In this document: one piece after another, positions 30,111-39,334 of the stretch
How positions within the stretch are numbered: position 1 is the first letter of the stretch
Layout: the number at the start of each line of letters is the position of its first letter
NCBI RefSeq assembly: GCF_001908375.1
Contig: NZ_CP017241.1
Location: forward strand, 3,737,501 to 3,801,500
DNA: 64,000 bases
From: Rhizobium etli 8C-3
GTDB lineage: Bacteria; Pseudomonadota; Alphaproteobacteria; Rhizobiales; Rhizobiaceae
Reading direction: 5' to 3'
The notes under the pieces: generated by a model
The model's input: only the letters and a program-made list of their open reading frames with translations
Told to the model about the DNA's origin: nothing
The model's database searches: none
Position numbers and translations under genes: made by a program

Positions 30111-31740
30111 GCCCCGGCCCCTCGCCGGCCGCCCTTTCACGCAGAAGTCTGCGGATGACCTTGCCGGTCGTCGTCAGCGGCAGCGCGTCCACGAATTCTA
30201 CCTCGCGCGGATATTCGTGCATCGAAAGCCGCATCTTCACCCAATCGCGGATTTCCGCGCCGAGCGCATCGCTGGGCGTGCGGCCGGGTGAAAGCACGAT
30301 ATAGGCCTTGACGATCTCGGTGCGCACCGGATCCGGCTTGCCGACGACGGCAGCGAGCTGCACGGCCGGGTGACCGCACAGGCAGTCCTCGATTTCGGCA
30401 GGGCCGATGCGATAGCCTGACGAGGTTATGACATCATCATCCCGGCCTTCGAATGTGACATAGCCCTCTTCATCCTGACGACCGAGATCGCCGGTCAGCA
30501 GCCAGCCTTTGATGAACTTCTTCCTGGTTGCCTCGCCGTCGTTCCAATAGCCGAGGAACATAACCGGATCGGGCGCCTTGATTGCGATCTGGCCTGTCTT
30601 GCCGGGCGACACTTCATCGCCGCTCTCGTCGATGATGGCAACCCGGTGACCGGGCACCGCGCGGCCGATCGCACCGGCCTTCGTGACACCATAGCCTGCA
30701 CTGGAGGAGAGTACGAAATTGCACTCAGTCTGGCCATAAAACTCATTGACGGTGATGCCGAACGCCTGGCGCGCCCATTCATAGGTTTCTCGACCAAGCG
30801 CTTCACCGGCGGAGCCGATAGTACGCAGATTGAGATCGTATTTCGCGCGGGGATCACTGATCGATTTCAGCAGGCGGAGCGCTGTCGGCGGAATGAAGGC
30901 ATTGCGCACCTTCATCTCGGCCATGATGCGATAGGCCATGTCGGCATCGAATTTCTGGGCCGGAGAGGAAACGACAGGAACGCCAAGCAGGAGGCTTGGC
31001 AGCAGCGCATTCAAAAGCCCGCCCGCCCAGGCCCAGTCGGACGGCGTCCAGACCTTGTCTCCTGGCTGCGCAAAACTTTCATGCGCAAATTGCATACCGG
31101 GTATGTGGCCCGCTAGAACGCGATGGCCGTGCAAGGCGCCCTTCGGAGGCCCCGTCGTGCCTGATGTGAAGATCATCAACGCCGGATCTTCCGGCCTTGT
31201 CGGAGCAACGTCGAAAAGCGGCGGATGCGCCTCGACGAGCGCTCCGAAAGCAAGCGCTTGGCCGCCATCGGTGCTGACGACCGTCCTGAGTTCGGGCAGG
31301 TTTTCGCGGATCTTGTTTACCCGCTCTAGCCCGAACGTGTTGGTGACGATCGCAGCCGCGCCTGACGTTTTCAGCCGGTATTCCAGCGCCTCGACACCAA
31401 AGAGCAGCGCGAGCGGCAGCGCAATTGCACCGATCTTGTAGATCGCCACATGGGCGATCGCCGTCTCGAAACACTGAGGCAGAAGCAACGCGACGCGATC
31501 GCCGCGACGAACGCCAAGTGCCGTCAATGCATTGGCAAACGATGAAGAACGCTCCGCCAGCGCACCGTAGGTCATCGACGAATGACGGCCGTCCGGACTG
31601 AAATGTTCGAGGCAGATGCGTTCGGGCGCCTGCGCCGCCCATTCGTCGCTGACGGCCCGGCCGATGTTGAAATCTTCCGGAATCTCCCACGAAAAATCGC
31701 GATAAAGACCATCATAGCGATCGCGGGCGGGAAGTTTCAT
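30085..31740 (-). CDS. AMP-binding acyl-CoA synthetase
   Basis: 551-residue ANL-superfamily ligase forming acyl-AMP then acyl-CoA. Visible motifs: P-loop FTSGTTGPPKGALHG (about 175-190), FYGQTECNFV, the hinge TGDLGRQDEEGY, YRIGPAEIED and the catalytic lysine in TTTGKVIRR near the C-terminus. It resembles medium-chain or acetoacetyl/acetyl-type synthetases with long N-domains. Located opposite the aldo/keto reductase and convergent with the flippase pair; no pathway partner is obvious. Confidence 0.9.
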   Translation of the reverse strand: MKLPARDRYDGLYRDFSWEIPEDFNIGRAVSDEWAAQAPERICLEHFSPDGRHSSMTYGALAERSSSFANALTALGVRRGDRVALLLPQCFETAIAHVAIYKIGAIALPLALLFGVEALEYRLKTSGAAAIVTNTFGLERVNKIRENLPELRTVVSTDGGQALAFGALVEAHPPLFDVAPTRPEDPALMIFTSGTTGPPKGALHGHRVLAGHIPGMQFAHESFAQPGDKVWTPSDWAWAGGLLNALLPSLLLGVPVVSSPAQKFDADMAYRIMAEMKVRNAFIPPTALRLLKSISDPRAKYDLNLRTIGSAGEALGRETYEWARQAFGITVNEFYGQTECNFVLSSSAGYGVTKAGAIGRAVPGHRVAIIDESGDEVSPGKTGQIAIKAPDPVMFLGYWNDGEATRKKFIKGWLLTGDLGRQDEEGYVTFEGRDDDVITSSGYRIGPAEIEDCLCGHPAVQLAAVVGKPDPVRTEIVKAYIVLSPGRTPSDALGAEIRDWVKMRLSMHEYPREVEFVDALPLTTTGKVIRRLLRERAAGEGPGPSPAARAI

Positions 31741-31949
31741 ACTTAAAATCCAGTGAATGCTGCACCAGCTAACACCTTGTGGCGGTGGAGTGCAAGTTTG
31801 CTCGACCCCATGTTTCCAAGCTCCACCTCATGATCGCACGGATGCCTCTGGAATTTTTCTTTGGCCGGGATTGCTGACAATCCCACCGATTGCGCCCTAC
31901 ATCAGCCGAAGGTGCCTCGGGGGGTCGAGATTCATTTACGGAGTCAATC

Positions 31950-32927
31950 ATGGACTATGTCAAATTCGGAGGCACTGGCCTCGAAGTTTCGAGGATCTGC
32001 CTCGGCTGCATGACCTTTGGCGATCCGGGCCGTGGCAATCACGCCTGGACGCTCGGCGAGAAGGAAAGCCTGGCGATCATCAGGCAGGCGATCGATCTTG
32101 GCATCAATTTCCTGGACACCGCGAATACCTATTCCGACGGCTCGTCGGAGGAAATGGTCGGACGGGCGATCAAGGAATTGAAGCGCGAGGATATCGTACT
32201 TGCGACCAAGGTCTTCAACCGCATGCGACCCGGTCCGAACGGCGCTGGTCTTTCCCGCAAAGCGATCTTCGACGAGATCGACAACAGCCTGCGCCGGCTC
32301 GGCACCGATTACGTCGACCTCTTCCAGATCCATCGCTTCGACTACACGACGCCGATCGAGGAAACCTTGGAGGCGCTGCACGACGTCGTGAAGGCCGGCA
32401 AGGCGCGCTATATCGGCGCCTCATCCATGTACGCTTGGCAATTCGCAAAGATGCTCTACACCTCGCGGCTGAACGGCTGGACTCAATTCGTGAGCATGCA
32501 GGACCATGTCAATCTTCTCTATCGCGAGGAGGAGCGCGAGATGCTGCCTTTCTGCGAGGACCAGAAGATCGCCGTCATTCCATGGAGCCCGCTTGCGCGC
32601 GGCCGCCTGGCGCGCGACTGGGACGAAAAGACCGCCCGCACTGAAACCGACGAATTCGGCAAGACACTCTACAGGCAGGCCCAGGATGCCGACCGCAAAA
32701 TCATCGATACGGTCGGCCGGTTGGCGAAGACACATGAGGTCTCCAGGGCCCAGATCGCCACGGCTTGGATCTTGCAGAAAAGCGCGGTGACCGCACCGAT
32801 CATTGGCGCCTCAAAGCCGCATCATCTTTCGGACGCGGTCGGGGCACTGGCTGTCAAGCTCACCGCCGATGACGTCGCCGCTCTCGAAGAGCCTTATGTT
32901 CCGCATCACGTGGAAGGCTTCAAATAG
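31950..32927 (+). CDS. Aldo/keto reductase
   Basis: NADPH-dependent carbonyl reductase of 325 residues with a TIM barrel. The catalytic tetrad is seen as Asp and Tyr in LDTANTYSDGSS, Lys in LATKVFN and His in IHRFD. NADP-binding residues lie in PWSPLARGRLARDW and near GASKPHHLSDAV. The frame is open from 31890, but ATG 31950 has GGAG six bases upstream and the normal MDYVKFGGTGLEVSRICLG beginning. Substrate unknown. Confidence 0.92.
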   Translation: MDYVKFGGTGLEVSRICLGCMTFGDPGRGNHAWTLGEKESLAIIRQAIDLGINFLDTANTYSDGSSEEMVGRAIKELKREDIVLATKVFNRMRPGPNGAGLSRKAIFDEIDNSLRRLGTDYVDLFQIHRFDYTTPIEETLEALHDVVKAGKARYIGASSMYAWQFAKMLYTSRLNGWTQFVSMQDHVNLLYREEEREMLPFCEDQKIAVIPWSPLARGRLARDWDEKTARTETDEFGKTLYRQAQDADRKIIDTVGRLAKTHEVSRAQIATAWILQKSAVTAPIIGASKPHHLSDAVGALAVKLTADDVAALEEPYVPHHVEGFK

Positions 32928-32952
32928 GCCAGATACGTACCTGCGGGCGCAC

Positions 32953-33537
32953 TCAGGCGCTGACAAAATTGGCCGGTGACAGCTTCTCCCGCATCGTCGA
33001 GAGGAACTGACCGGCCAATTCGCGATTTTCGACCGCGCGCGCCAGACTGACGGCCCCCATCATTGAAGAGAGCGTCGTAAAGCCATTCTTGCGGCGCTCC
33101 ACGGGCGTCTCTCCTGGAGCGATCTCCGCCAGGATATCGACAAGCGTGGATAGCCCGTCGTTAAAGGTTTCCCGCACCGCACCGCTGCTGCGGCTCACCT
33201 CTTCCATCAGCGCCACGAAGACACAGCTCGAGCCCGGATTGTCGACGGACAACCAGGAAACATAGTGGTCGAGAAGCGCATCCAGGGGGCGATCCGGTGC
33301 GTCGGCGATAAGTGCCTTCCACCGCACTTCCACCTTGGCAATCAGCGCCCGGCTGACCTCCAGCTGCAGCTCTTCCTTTGATTGGAAGTGCCCATAGAAG
33401 CCTCCATGCGTCAGTCCGCAGGCTTTCATGATATCGGCGACCCCCACCCCGTCAAACCCGTTTTCGCGGAACATCACGCCCGCGACTTCCAGAATCTTCT
33501 GGCGGTGTTCTGCAAATTTTTCGCGACTGACGCGCAT
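32953..33537 (-). CDS. TetR/AcrR family transcriptional regulator
   Basis: 194 residues. The N-terminal helix-turn-helix is clear (ILEVAGVMFRENGFDGVGVADIMKACGLTHGGFYGHF, split here only for description: ILEVAGVMFREN, then DGVGVADIMKACGLT and HGGFYGHFQSKEEL). The C-terminal ligand domain belongs to the YcdC/TetR_C-like group. It diverges from an MFS transporter gene with a perfect 14-base palindrome in the 122-base gap, so it most likely represses that transporter and itself. Confidence 0.92.
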   Translation of the reverse strand: MRVSREKFAEHRQKILEVAGVMFRENGFDGVGVADIMKACGLTHGGFYGHFQSKEELQLEVSRALIAKVEVRWKALIADAPDRPLDALLDHYVSWLSVDNPGSSCVFVALMEEVSRSSGAVRETFNDGLSTLVDILAEIAPGETPVERRKNGFTTLSSMMGAVSLARAVENRELAGQFLSTMREKLSPANFVSA

Positions 33538-33600
33538 GACCGGCTCCGAAAATAGTCCCTTGACAAATTATATGACGCCCATCATCAATACGCAAGAAAC

Positions 33601-33614
33601 ATGATGATCATCAT
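33601..33614. promoter_or_regulatory. Candidate operator for the TetR regulator
   Basis: ATGATGATCATCAT is a perfect 14-base palindrome midway between the divergent TetR and MFS genes. TTGACA at 33560-33565 could be the -35 of a rightward promoter reading into it. A shorter palindrome, GATGCATC, lies just downstream near 33624. Confidence 0.6.
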
Positions 33615-33659
33615 CTAAATCGGTGATGCATCCATCATTCCCACGAATGGAACTTGCCC

Positions 33660-34955
33660 ATGGTTTCCACTGTGCTTGCCTCGACCCTTGCACGCCGCAA
33701 CATCCATTACGGGTGGATCGTTGTCGCCGCGACTTTCCTGACCATGCTGGTCACCGCCGGCGCCATGGGCGCGCCGGGCGTGCTCATCAAGCCGCTGCAG
33801 GACGAGTTCGGCTGGGAAACGTCGCAGATCTCCTCCGCACTTGCGATCCGCCTTGTTCTCTTCGGCCTGATGGGTCCCTTCGCAGCGGCCTTCATGAACT
33901 ATTTCGGTGTGCGCAAGGTCATCGTCTTTGCGCTTGCGCTGATCGGCGTAGGCTTCGTCGGCTCGCTTTTCATGACATCGCTTTGGCAGCTTCTGATGCT
34001 CTGGGGCATCGTCGTCGGTTTCGGCACTGGCTTGACGGCCATGGTTCTTGCAGCGACCATATCTGCGCGCTGGTTCACGAAGCACCGTGGCCTCGTCGTC
34101 GGGATGCTTTCGGCAAGCTCGGCCACCGGTCAGCTCGTTTTCCTGCCGCTAATGGCGGAACTAACGGAACGCTACGGCTGGCGCTCCACGGTCTTCTTCG
34201 TCTGCGCGATGATCATGGTTGCAGCCCTCGCCGTGCTTGCCTTCATGCGCGATCGGCCCTCGGACTTAAACTTGCCCTCGCTCGGCGAAGCTCACGTCAC
34301 GCCGCCGCCGGCACGCGGAACGCTCGTCGGCGCGCTGAAGACGCCGGTGACGATCCTGAAAGAGATCTCCGGAACTTCGACCTTCTGGATCTTGTTCGCC
34401 ACCTTCTTTATCTGCGGCCTCAGCACCAACGGCCTGATCCAGACTCACTTCGTGACACTTTGCGGCGACTTTGGCATCCTGCCTGTCGCGGCGGCCAGCG
34501 TTCTAGCCGTAATGGGTATCTTCGATTTCTTCGGCACGATCGGCTCCGGCTGGTTGTCGGACCGCTTCGACAACCGATGGCTGCTCTTCTGGTATTACGG
34601 TCTTCGCGGGCTCTCCTTGCTTTTCCTGCCCTTCAGCGATTTCAGCTTCTACGGTCTTTCGATCTTCGCGATCTTCTACGGCCTCGACTGGATCGCCACC
34701 GTTCCTCCGACCGTCAAGATCGCTGCCGACCGCTTCGGCCGGGAAAAGGCCGGTATGGTCTTCGGCTGGGTCTTTGCCGGCCATCAGCTGGGCGCGGCAA
34801 CCGCTGCTTATGGCGCCGGCCTTTCACGGACCGAACTGTCGAGCTACCTGCCGGCCTTCTTCGTTGCCGGCGCCTTCTGCCTGCTCGCCTCGATCCTCGC
34901 GATCACGTTGAAGAAGTCCGGCTTGAGAGAATCGGCACCGGCTACCGCACACTGA
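33660..34955 (+). CDS. MFS transporter
   Basis: Twelve-segment major-facilitator transporter of 431 residues. After NIHYGWIVVAATFLTML it shows the loop-2/3 pattern and a middle loop rich in Pro (THVTPPPARGT). It resembles the oxalate/formate or monocarboxylate-type MFS branch. A TTG at 33654 is also in frame, but ATG 33660 is preferred. Probably controlled by the divergent TetR gene; efflux or uptake role cannot be decided from sequence. Confidence 0.88.
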   Translation: MVSTVLASTLARRNIHYGWIVVAATFLTMLVTAGAMGAPGVLIKPLQDEFGWETSQISSALAIRLVLFGLMGPFAAAFMNYFGVRKVIVFALALIGVGFVGSLFMTSLWQLLMLWGIVVGFGTGLTAMVLAATISARWFTKHRGLVVGMLSASSATGQLVFLPLMAELTERYGWRSTVFFVCAMIMVAALAVLAFMRDRPSDLNLPSLGEAHVTPPPARGTLVGALKTPVTILKEISGTSTFWILFATFFICGLSTNGLIQTHFVTLCGDFGILPVAAASVLAVMGIFDFFGTIGSGWLSDRFDNRWLLFWYYGLRGLSLLFLPFSDFSFYGLSIFAIFYGLDWIATVPPTVKIAADRFGREKAGMVFGWVFAGHQLGAATAAYGAGLSRTELSSYLPAFFVAGAFCLLASILAITLKKSGLRESAPATAH

Positions 34956-35078
34956 TTGCAAAGGGGTTTACGACGGAACATCGAGCCGGAAGCCGTATCA
35001 AATCAGCCTGATAAGCCCGCCCGCCGTCTTGCGCGGTCGCAGGTCGCATGGTAGACACCCGGCTCGTTGGTATCGGTT

Positions 35079-35163
35079 GCCCCATTGGCGGAATTGGTAG
35101 ACGCGCTCGACTCAAAATCGAGTTTCGAAAGAAGTGCTGGTTCGACCCCGGCATGGGGCACCA
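35079..35163 (+). tRNA. tRNA-Leu(CAA), reads UUG
   Basis: Acceptor stem GCCCCAT pairs with ATGGGGC, followed by A and an encoded CCA. The anticodon arm is CTCGA-CTCAAAA-TCGAG, giving anticodon CAA. The D arm (GGAATTGGTAGACGCG), a long class II variable arm and the T arm GCTGG-TTCGACC-CCGGC are all present. Confidence 0.96.
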
Positions 35164-35566
35164 CCGACGCAAAATGACCCTCATCATTCGTATAGGCCGT
35201 CGTCTGGCGGTTGTCGTCTCAGTCAACGGCGCCAGTCTTGAAGTTTGGCCTGGGCGCACCAGTCACCAGTCCGTTGCCGAGATCGTTTGAGCACAGCGTC
35301 ATGTTGCCGATGTCGTCTGCGTGGATCGTCTTCCTGAAGAACCGGGAGGATTGGCGAATCCGCAACGACCTGCTTCATCTCAGTTTCCCGCTCTCCGTCC
35401 TCCGGATCAGCGATCTGCAATTTCTCGATCAAGGGGCTCGATCTCGGCGGCGATGCGGGCTGGAGCGCGCACGAGGTCGCGGTCGGCTGCGCCCTCCTCA
35501 ATCGCATGTTGGCATGTGCGCCCGAATTCCGTCCATCGCATGACACCCACCGCATAGACGATAGCA
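35164..35566. other. Gene-poor region after tRNA-Leu, possible decayed frames
   Basis: No clean gene. On the minus strand, short coding-like frames lie in series but in different phases: about 35407-35540 (MRWTEFGRTCQHAIEEGAAD), about 35330-35440 (LIEKLQIADPEDGERETEMK) and about 35223-35330 (DDIGNMTLCSNDLGNG), as if a gene had suffered frameshifts. A plus-strand frame at 35211-35543 is equally long. I cannot name a family. No integrase and no repeat of the tRNA 3' end was seen. Confidence 0.35.
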
Positions 35567-36190
35567 TCAAAGACTACGTCCGAAAAATCCCCGATTCGTG
35601 CACCAATGCTGTGACGCAGCCTTCCTTGCGGGCCGGAACATGACCGGCTGCTGGTTCCGAGCGATGCGATGGAGGCCACGTGCCATCGGGTGTTTCGGAA
35701 ATCCGTCCTTCGTCAGCCCGAGACAGATAAGGTCGACGCACTGGCGGCGGGCGCGGGCGCAGAACCAGTCCTGTCCATCTTCCCAATCGTTCACATTTGT
35801 GTGGTGCGCGCCATTGGCGCCCCATGCGGCAAGAACCGGCGTGTTCTGCGAGCGGGCGAGCGTCAAGGCGGCATCGATGAACTGGGCGTTCTTCGGGCCG
35901 CGCGGATCGTGCCACGACATCATCACGATCGGGCTCGACGAGCGGAAGGCGAAGAGGTTGACGACCAGCAGGCCGCCATAGCTCCACACCCTACCAAAAT
36001 CGATCAGCGCGCGGATCGTTGGATCATCGTTGTCGGCATCGGCCGTCGAAGGGTTCAGCATGCAGGTGACGAGCAGCGGCCCGCCCTTGTCCCACACACG
36101 CGTCAGCTCGTAGCGAAATCGGCCGCAATCGGAAATGACGGCGGCCTTTTCGATTTGACAGATGCTGCCCTCGAGTCCGAGCTGCGACAT
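35567..36190 (-). CDS. DUF1643 domain protein
   Basis: 207 residues from ATG 36190, which has AAGGA nine bases upstream (an in-frame TTG lies at 36199). The DUF1643 core is recognisable in LTRVWDKGGPLLVTCMLNPSTAD, GGLLVVNLFAFRSS and AWGANGAHH. Function unknown; members occur patchily in bacteria and phages, often in variable regions. Here it sits between a gene-poor block behind a tRNA and a frameshifted gene, suggesting acquisition rather than core status. Confidence 0.85.
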   Translation of the reverse strand: MSQLGLEGSICQIEKAAVISDCGRFRYELTRVWDKGGPLLVTCMLNPSTADADNDDPTIRALIDFGRVWSYGGLLVVNLFAFRSSSPIVMMSWHDPRGPKNAQFIDAALTLARSQNTPVLAAWGANGAHHTNVNDWEDGQDWFCARARRQCVDLICLGLTKDGFPKHPMARGLHRIARNQQPVMFRPARKAASQHWCTNRGFFGRSL

Positions 36191-36513
36191 GCCGCCCAAT
36201 CCTTCCGAGAAGTCGATGGAAGACGTTGCGCCATGCCGACGGCGTCGACCATCATTGCCGACTTGACTTCGCCGACCAGGCCAATGAGGTCAAAGATGCG
36301 GCCTTCGCCGACAATGATCTCCACTTCGTCGACAATCAGATGCTCAAGAGCGGCGAAAACGAATCATCCATTATATCCCTGGCTGAGTTGGCCGGTGCAC
36401 TCCTCAAGCGGTCGGAGCTGTGAGCAACTCAACCAATGAGATTGTTCTTGTCGCCCTTTTCATTCTGATGATCTAGCGTTTGGGAATACCTAATCCGCTG
36501 GCATCAAAAGTCT
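36191..36513. other. 323-base gap with one doubtful small frame
   Basis: A plus-strand frame at 36226-36423 (65 codons, TTG start) ends in a helical, acidic-to-neutral stretch (SIISLAELAGALLKRSEL) but has no convincing ribosome site or recognised family. The rest probably holds the promoters of the flanking genes. Confidence 0.3.
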
Positions 36514-37097
36514 ATGATCAAAAGGCGCCCCTTCAGCTTTCTCCTGCTTCTTGTCCTTCCGGTTGCTTCTTATGCAGCCGATTGCCCTTCAGCCAAGAGT
36601 GCAAAAAACGGTTTCTTATTGAGGAATTCGGACGCGATAAGCGAATTCCGGCCGGCACAAGGACCTGTGGTCGCAAAAAGCAATTCGTTAGGAAGTTCGA
36701 AGCAGACGGTCTATTCGCATCAGGGCTTTTCGATCTGTCTCGCTCCAGCAGCGATGAGCGTTACGCCATCTTTCCACAAGATGGCTTGGGCAAGCTTCTG
36801 CCCATCAAGAAGGAAGGACATCACGTGATCCCCTTCGTCCCCCTCGATCCTCAACAATCCAGCGACAAGTGGACGCTGGAGCTGTCGGTAACCAAACGCG
36901 AGACAGTTGCAGTCGGCCGGTGCAAATACGAGGTTTTCAGGATCAGGGAGGAAACCAAAAGAGGCGGCGAGCGGGTTGAGCTGTCGAGCGCTCTTTACTC
37001 CCCTGACCTGCATGCGACCCTCGCCAAGATCTACGGCGAGGGCACAAGCGAGGAATCCATCGTCAGTCACGATTATATCCAGTCCTTATCGCGCTGA
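36514..37097 (+). pseudogene. Frameshifted gene for a secreted hypothetical protein
   Basis: An ATG at 36514 begins a clear signal peptide (MIKRRPFSFLLLLVLPVASYA) followed by DCPSAKSAKNG. Coding character in that frame stops near 36725, where the -1-shifted frame takes over (FDLSRSSSDERYAIFPQDG and on to YIQSLSR at 37097). One missing T in the run at about 36726-36729 would join them into a protein of roughly 194 residues. The family is not recognised. It could be a true recent frameshift mutation or a sequencing error. Confidence 0.7.
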
Positions 37098-37153
37098 CTG
37101 AAGTCGATGCGGCAGGGGTTGCGGTTGCGAAAAGACCTGCAAGACGCGCTACC

Positions 37154-37360
37154 CTACTGGATCAGCTGAATTCTGATCTCCTCCTTAGCAGCGAAGGAGC
37201 GGCATTCGTCCAGGTCGTCGCCGACGAAGATCACATCGCCTTCGGAATCGAACAGACCCCAGCAGGCTTCGTCCTCCAGAAATACCTCCCGGACATATCC
37301 GAATTCGACGGCTCCGAAAGACCGATCAGACGCGACATCAACAGCTTCTATTTCTCGCAT
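37154..37360 (-). CDS. Small acidic hypothetical protein (DUF1150-like?)
   Basis: 68 residues from ATG 37360, which has GGAG six bases before it. Rich in Asp and Glu, with FGYVREVFLEDEACWGLFDS and EGDVIFVGDDLDECRSFAA. The order of a Y(V/I)R motif, a W-x-hydrophobic-x-D/E-G stretch and a terminal helix recalls DUF1150, common in Rhizobiales, but I am not sure. It converges with the frameshifted gene and is divergent from the antiporter. Confidence 0.6.
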   Translation of the reverse strand: MREIEAVDVASDRSFGAVEFGYVREVFLEDEACWGLFDSEGDVIFVGDDLDECRSFAAKEEIRIQLIQ

Positions 37361-37567
37361 GGATATCTCCAATGAGACAGCGTTTCCTGTTTTAGTGTGC
37401 GCTTATATTGATCTCCGAAACTGACGCCAAACTGGTGTCGCGGCGAGAATGCCCCAATATCGCTGGAGCTCAGCAATTGCCGGTGATTTGGAAACTCAAA
37501 TCAAGTATTTAATTTCACTCACACTTCGGTCAAAGTGACGGTCGCCAACGAATATCAAGGGACGGAT

Positions 37568-39334
37568 GTGCATCAGGAAGTAACGCTTATTGCGACAGTC
37601 GCCGTCAGCTTCGTCTTTGCAGCGGTGCTCGGATATATCGCCGACAGGCTGCGGCTGCCGCCGCTGGTTGGCTATCTCGTGGCAGGCATACTGATGGGAC
37701 CGTTCACGCCTGGTTTCGTCGCCGATACAGGGCTTGCCGGACAGTTGGCGGAAATGGGCGTCATCCTGCTGATGTTCGGCGTCGGGCTGCATTTTTCAGC
37801 CCTTGACCTGCTTGCCGTGCGCGGTATCGCCGTGCCGGGCGCGATCATCCGGATCATCATCGCCACGCTGCTCGGCATTGGCCTTGCGAAATGGTGGGGC
37901 TGGGGGCTCGGCGCCGGGATCGTCTTCGGCCTCAGCCTGTCGGTGGCAAGCACCGTCGTGCTGCTGAAGGTCCTGGAGGAACGAAACCTGCTGAATTCGG
38001 CCAGCGGCCGCGTCGCGGTCGGCTGGCTGATCGTCGAAGACCTGGCGATGGTTCTGGCGCTGGTCTTGCTGCCTGCGCTTGCGGAATTGCTCGGCGGCCA
38101 CGCCGCCAGCGATGCTGCGCAGGGCACTGGGCTGCCGCTTTCTCTGGCGATTGCGCTCACTCTGCTGAAGGTCGGCGCCTTTGCGGGCATGGCGATCTTT
38201 GTCGGCCCGAAGATTGTTCCCTGGCTCCTGACGCTCGTCGCCCGGACCGGCTCGCGCGAACTCTTCACATTGACGGTCCTTGCCATTGCGCTCGGCATCG
38301 CTTTCGGCTCCGCCGAGATCTTCGGCGTTTCCTTCGCACTCGGCGCTTTCTTCGCGGGCGTCGTGATGAGCGAGTCCAATCTCAGCCACCGCGCTGCTGC
38401 CGATTCTTTGCCGCTTCAGAACGCCTTTTCAGTCCTGTTCTTCGTGTCGGTCGGCATGCTGTTCGATCCGTCGATCCTGGTCCGCCAGCCGATGGCCGTC
38501 ATCAGCGCACTGATGTTGATCATCGTCGGAAAGGCGATCATCTCCTTTCTGATCGTCATCCTGCTTCGCTATCCGGTCGGAATGGCGTTGACCGTCGCGG
38601 GCGGGTTGGCGCAGATCGGCGAGTTTTCCTTCATTCTTGCCGGTCTCGGCGTTTCCCTCGGATTGCTGCCGAATGACGGGCAGGATATCATCCTTGCGTC
38701 CGCGATCATTTCGATCACGCTCAATCCGCTCGTCTGCGTCGGCGCTGAGGCGCTGCACACCTATGTGCACGCCCGATGGCCGGTGCTCAGCAATCATTAT
38801 GGCCGCCGCCGGCATGAGGCGCTCGCGCGCGAGCTTGAAAAGATCAGGGCACTTTCCGAAGCGCGGGAGCGCCAGCATCAGTTGGAGATGCAGCAACTGA
38901 TCGAGACTTTCCCGCTTTTCGCCAAGGTCGATGAGCACTCGCAGGAAGAACTGCTTCTTCTCTTCCGCCCCAAATCGGCGCTTCCGGGCGAACGCGTGAT
39001 GCGTAAGGGTGACCGCGGAGACGGCATGTATTTTCTTTCGTCCGGAGCCGTGGAAGTCCGTCTGCCAAGCGGCGCCGTCCGCCTCGAACCGGGTGCGTTT
39101 TTCGGAGAAATGGCTCTGCTGAGCGGCGGGCGGCGGACGGCCGATGTCATAGCCATCGATTTCTGCCAATTCCTGGTGCTGGAACGCCGCGACTTCAACA
39201 TGTTCACCGCCCGCCACCCGGCGCTAAGGGCCGCCGTCAGCGAAATGGCACGAGAGCGCTCGCACATGAACGCCCTGAACGCGAAGCGCAAGGAACAGCC
39301 GGATCAACGCGAAGTGTCGGCGGAAGGCCAATAG
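37568..39334 (+). CDS. CPA2 (Kef-type) cation:proton antiporter with C-terminal cyclic-nucleotide-binding domain
   Basis: 588 residues. Residues 1 to about 400 form a twelve-segment CPA2 antiporter domain (PPLVGYLVAGILMGPFTPG; VEDLAMVLALVLLP carries the expected conserved Asp). A charged helix (ELEKIRALSEARERQHQLE) leads straight into a CRP-like cNMP-binding domain (LFAKVDEHSQEEL, RKGDRGDGMYFLSSG, PGAFFGEMALLSGGRRTADV). The usual TrkA-N/RCK module is absent. The phosphate-binding signature FGEMALL-x4-RTA is intact, so cAMP or cGMP binding is plausible. GTG 37568 with AAGGGA upstream is preferred to GTG 37535. Confidence 0.9.
   Translation: MHQEVTLIATVAVSFVFAAVLGYIADRLRLPPLVGYLVAGILMGPFTPGFVADTGLAGQLAEMGVILLMFGVGLHFSALDLLAVRGIAVPGAIIRIIIATLLGIGLAKWWGWGLGAGIVFGLSLSVASTVVLLKVLEERNLLNSASGRVAVGWLIVEDLAMVLALVLLPALAELLGGHAASDAAQGTGLPLSLAIALTLLKVGAFAGMAIFVGPKIVPWLLTLVARTGSRELFTLTVLAIALGIAFGSAEIFGVSFALGAFFAGVVMSESNLSHRAAADSLPLQNAFSVLFFVSVGMLFDPSILVRQPMAVISALMLIIVGKAIISFLIVILLRYPVGMALTVAGGLAQIGEFSFILAGLGVSLGLLPNDGQDIILASAIISITLNPLVCVGAEALHTYVHARWPVLSNHYGRRRHEALARELEKIRALSEARERQHQLEMQQLIETFPLFAKVDEHSQEELLLLFRPKSALPGERVMRKGDRGDGMYFLSSGAVEVRLPSGAVRLEPGAFFGEMALLSGGRRTADVIAIDFCQFLVLERRDFNMFTARHPALRAAVSEMARERSHMNALNAKRKEQPDQREVSAEGQ

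Noticed and set aside
35079..36513. Integrated mobile element at tRNA-Leu
   Set aside because: No integrase, transposase or relaxase, and no second copy of the tRNA 3' end seen by eye. Kept only as a question in the findings.
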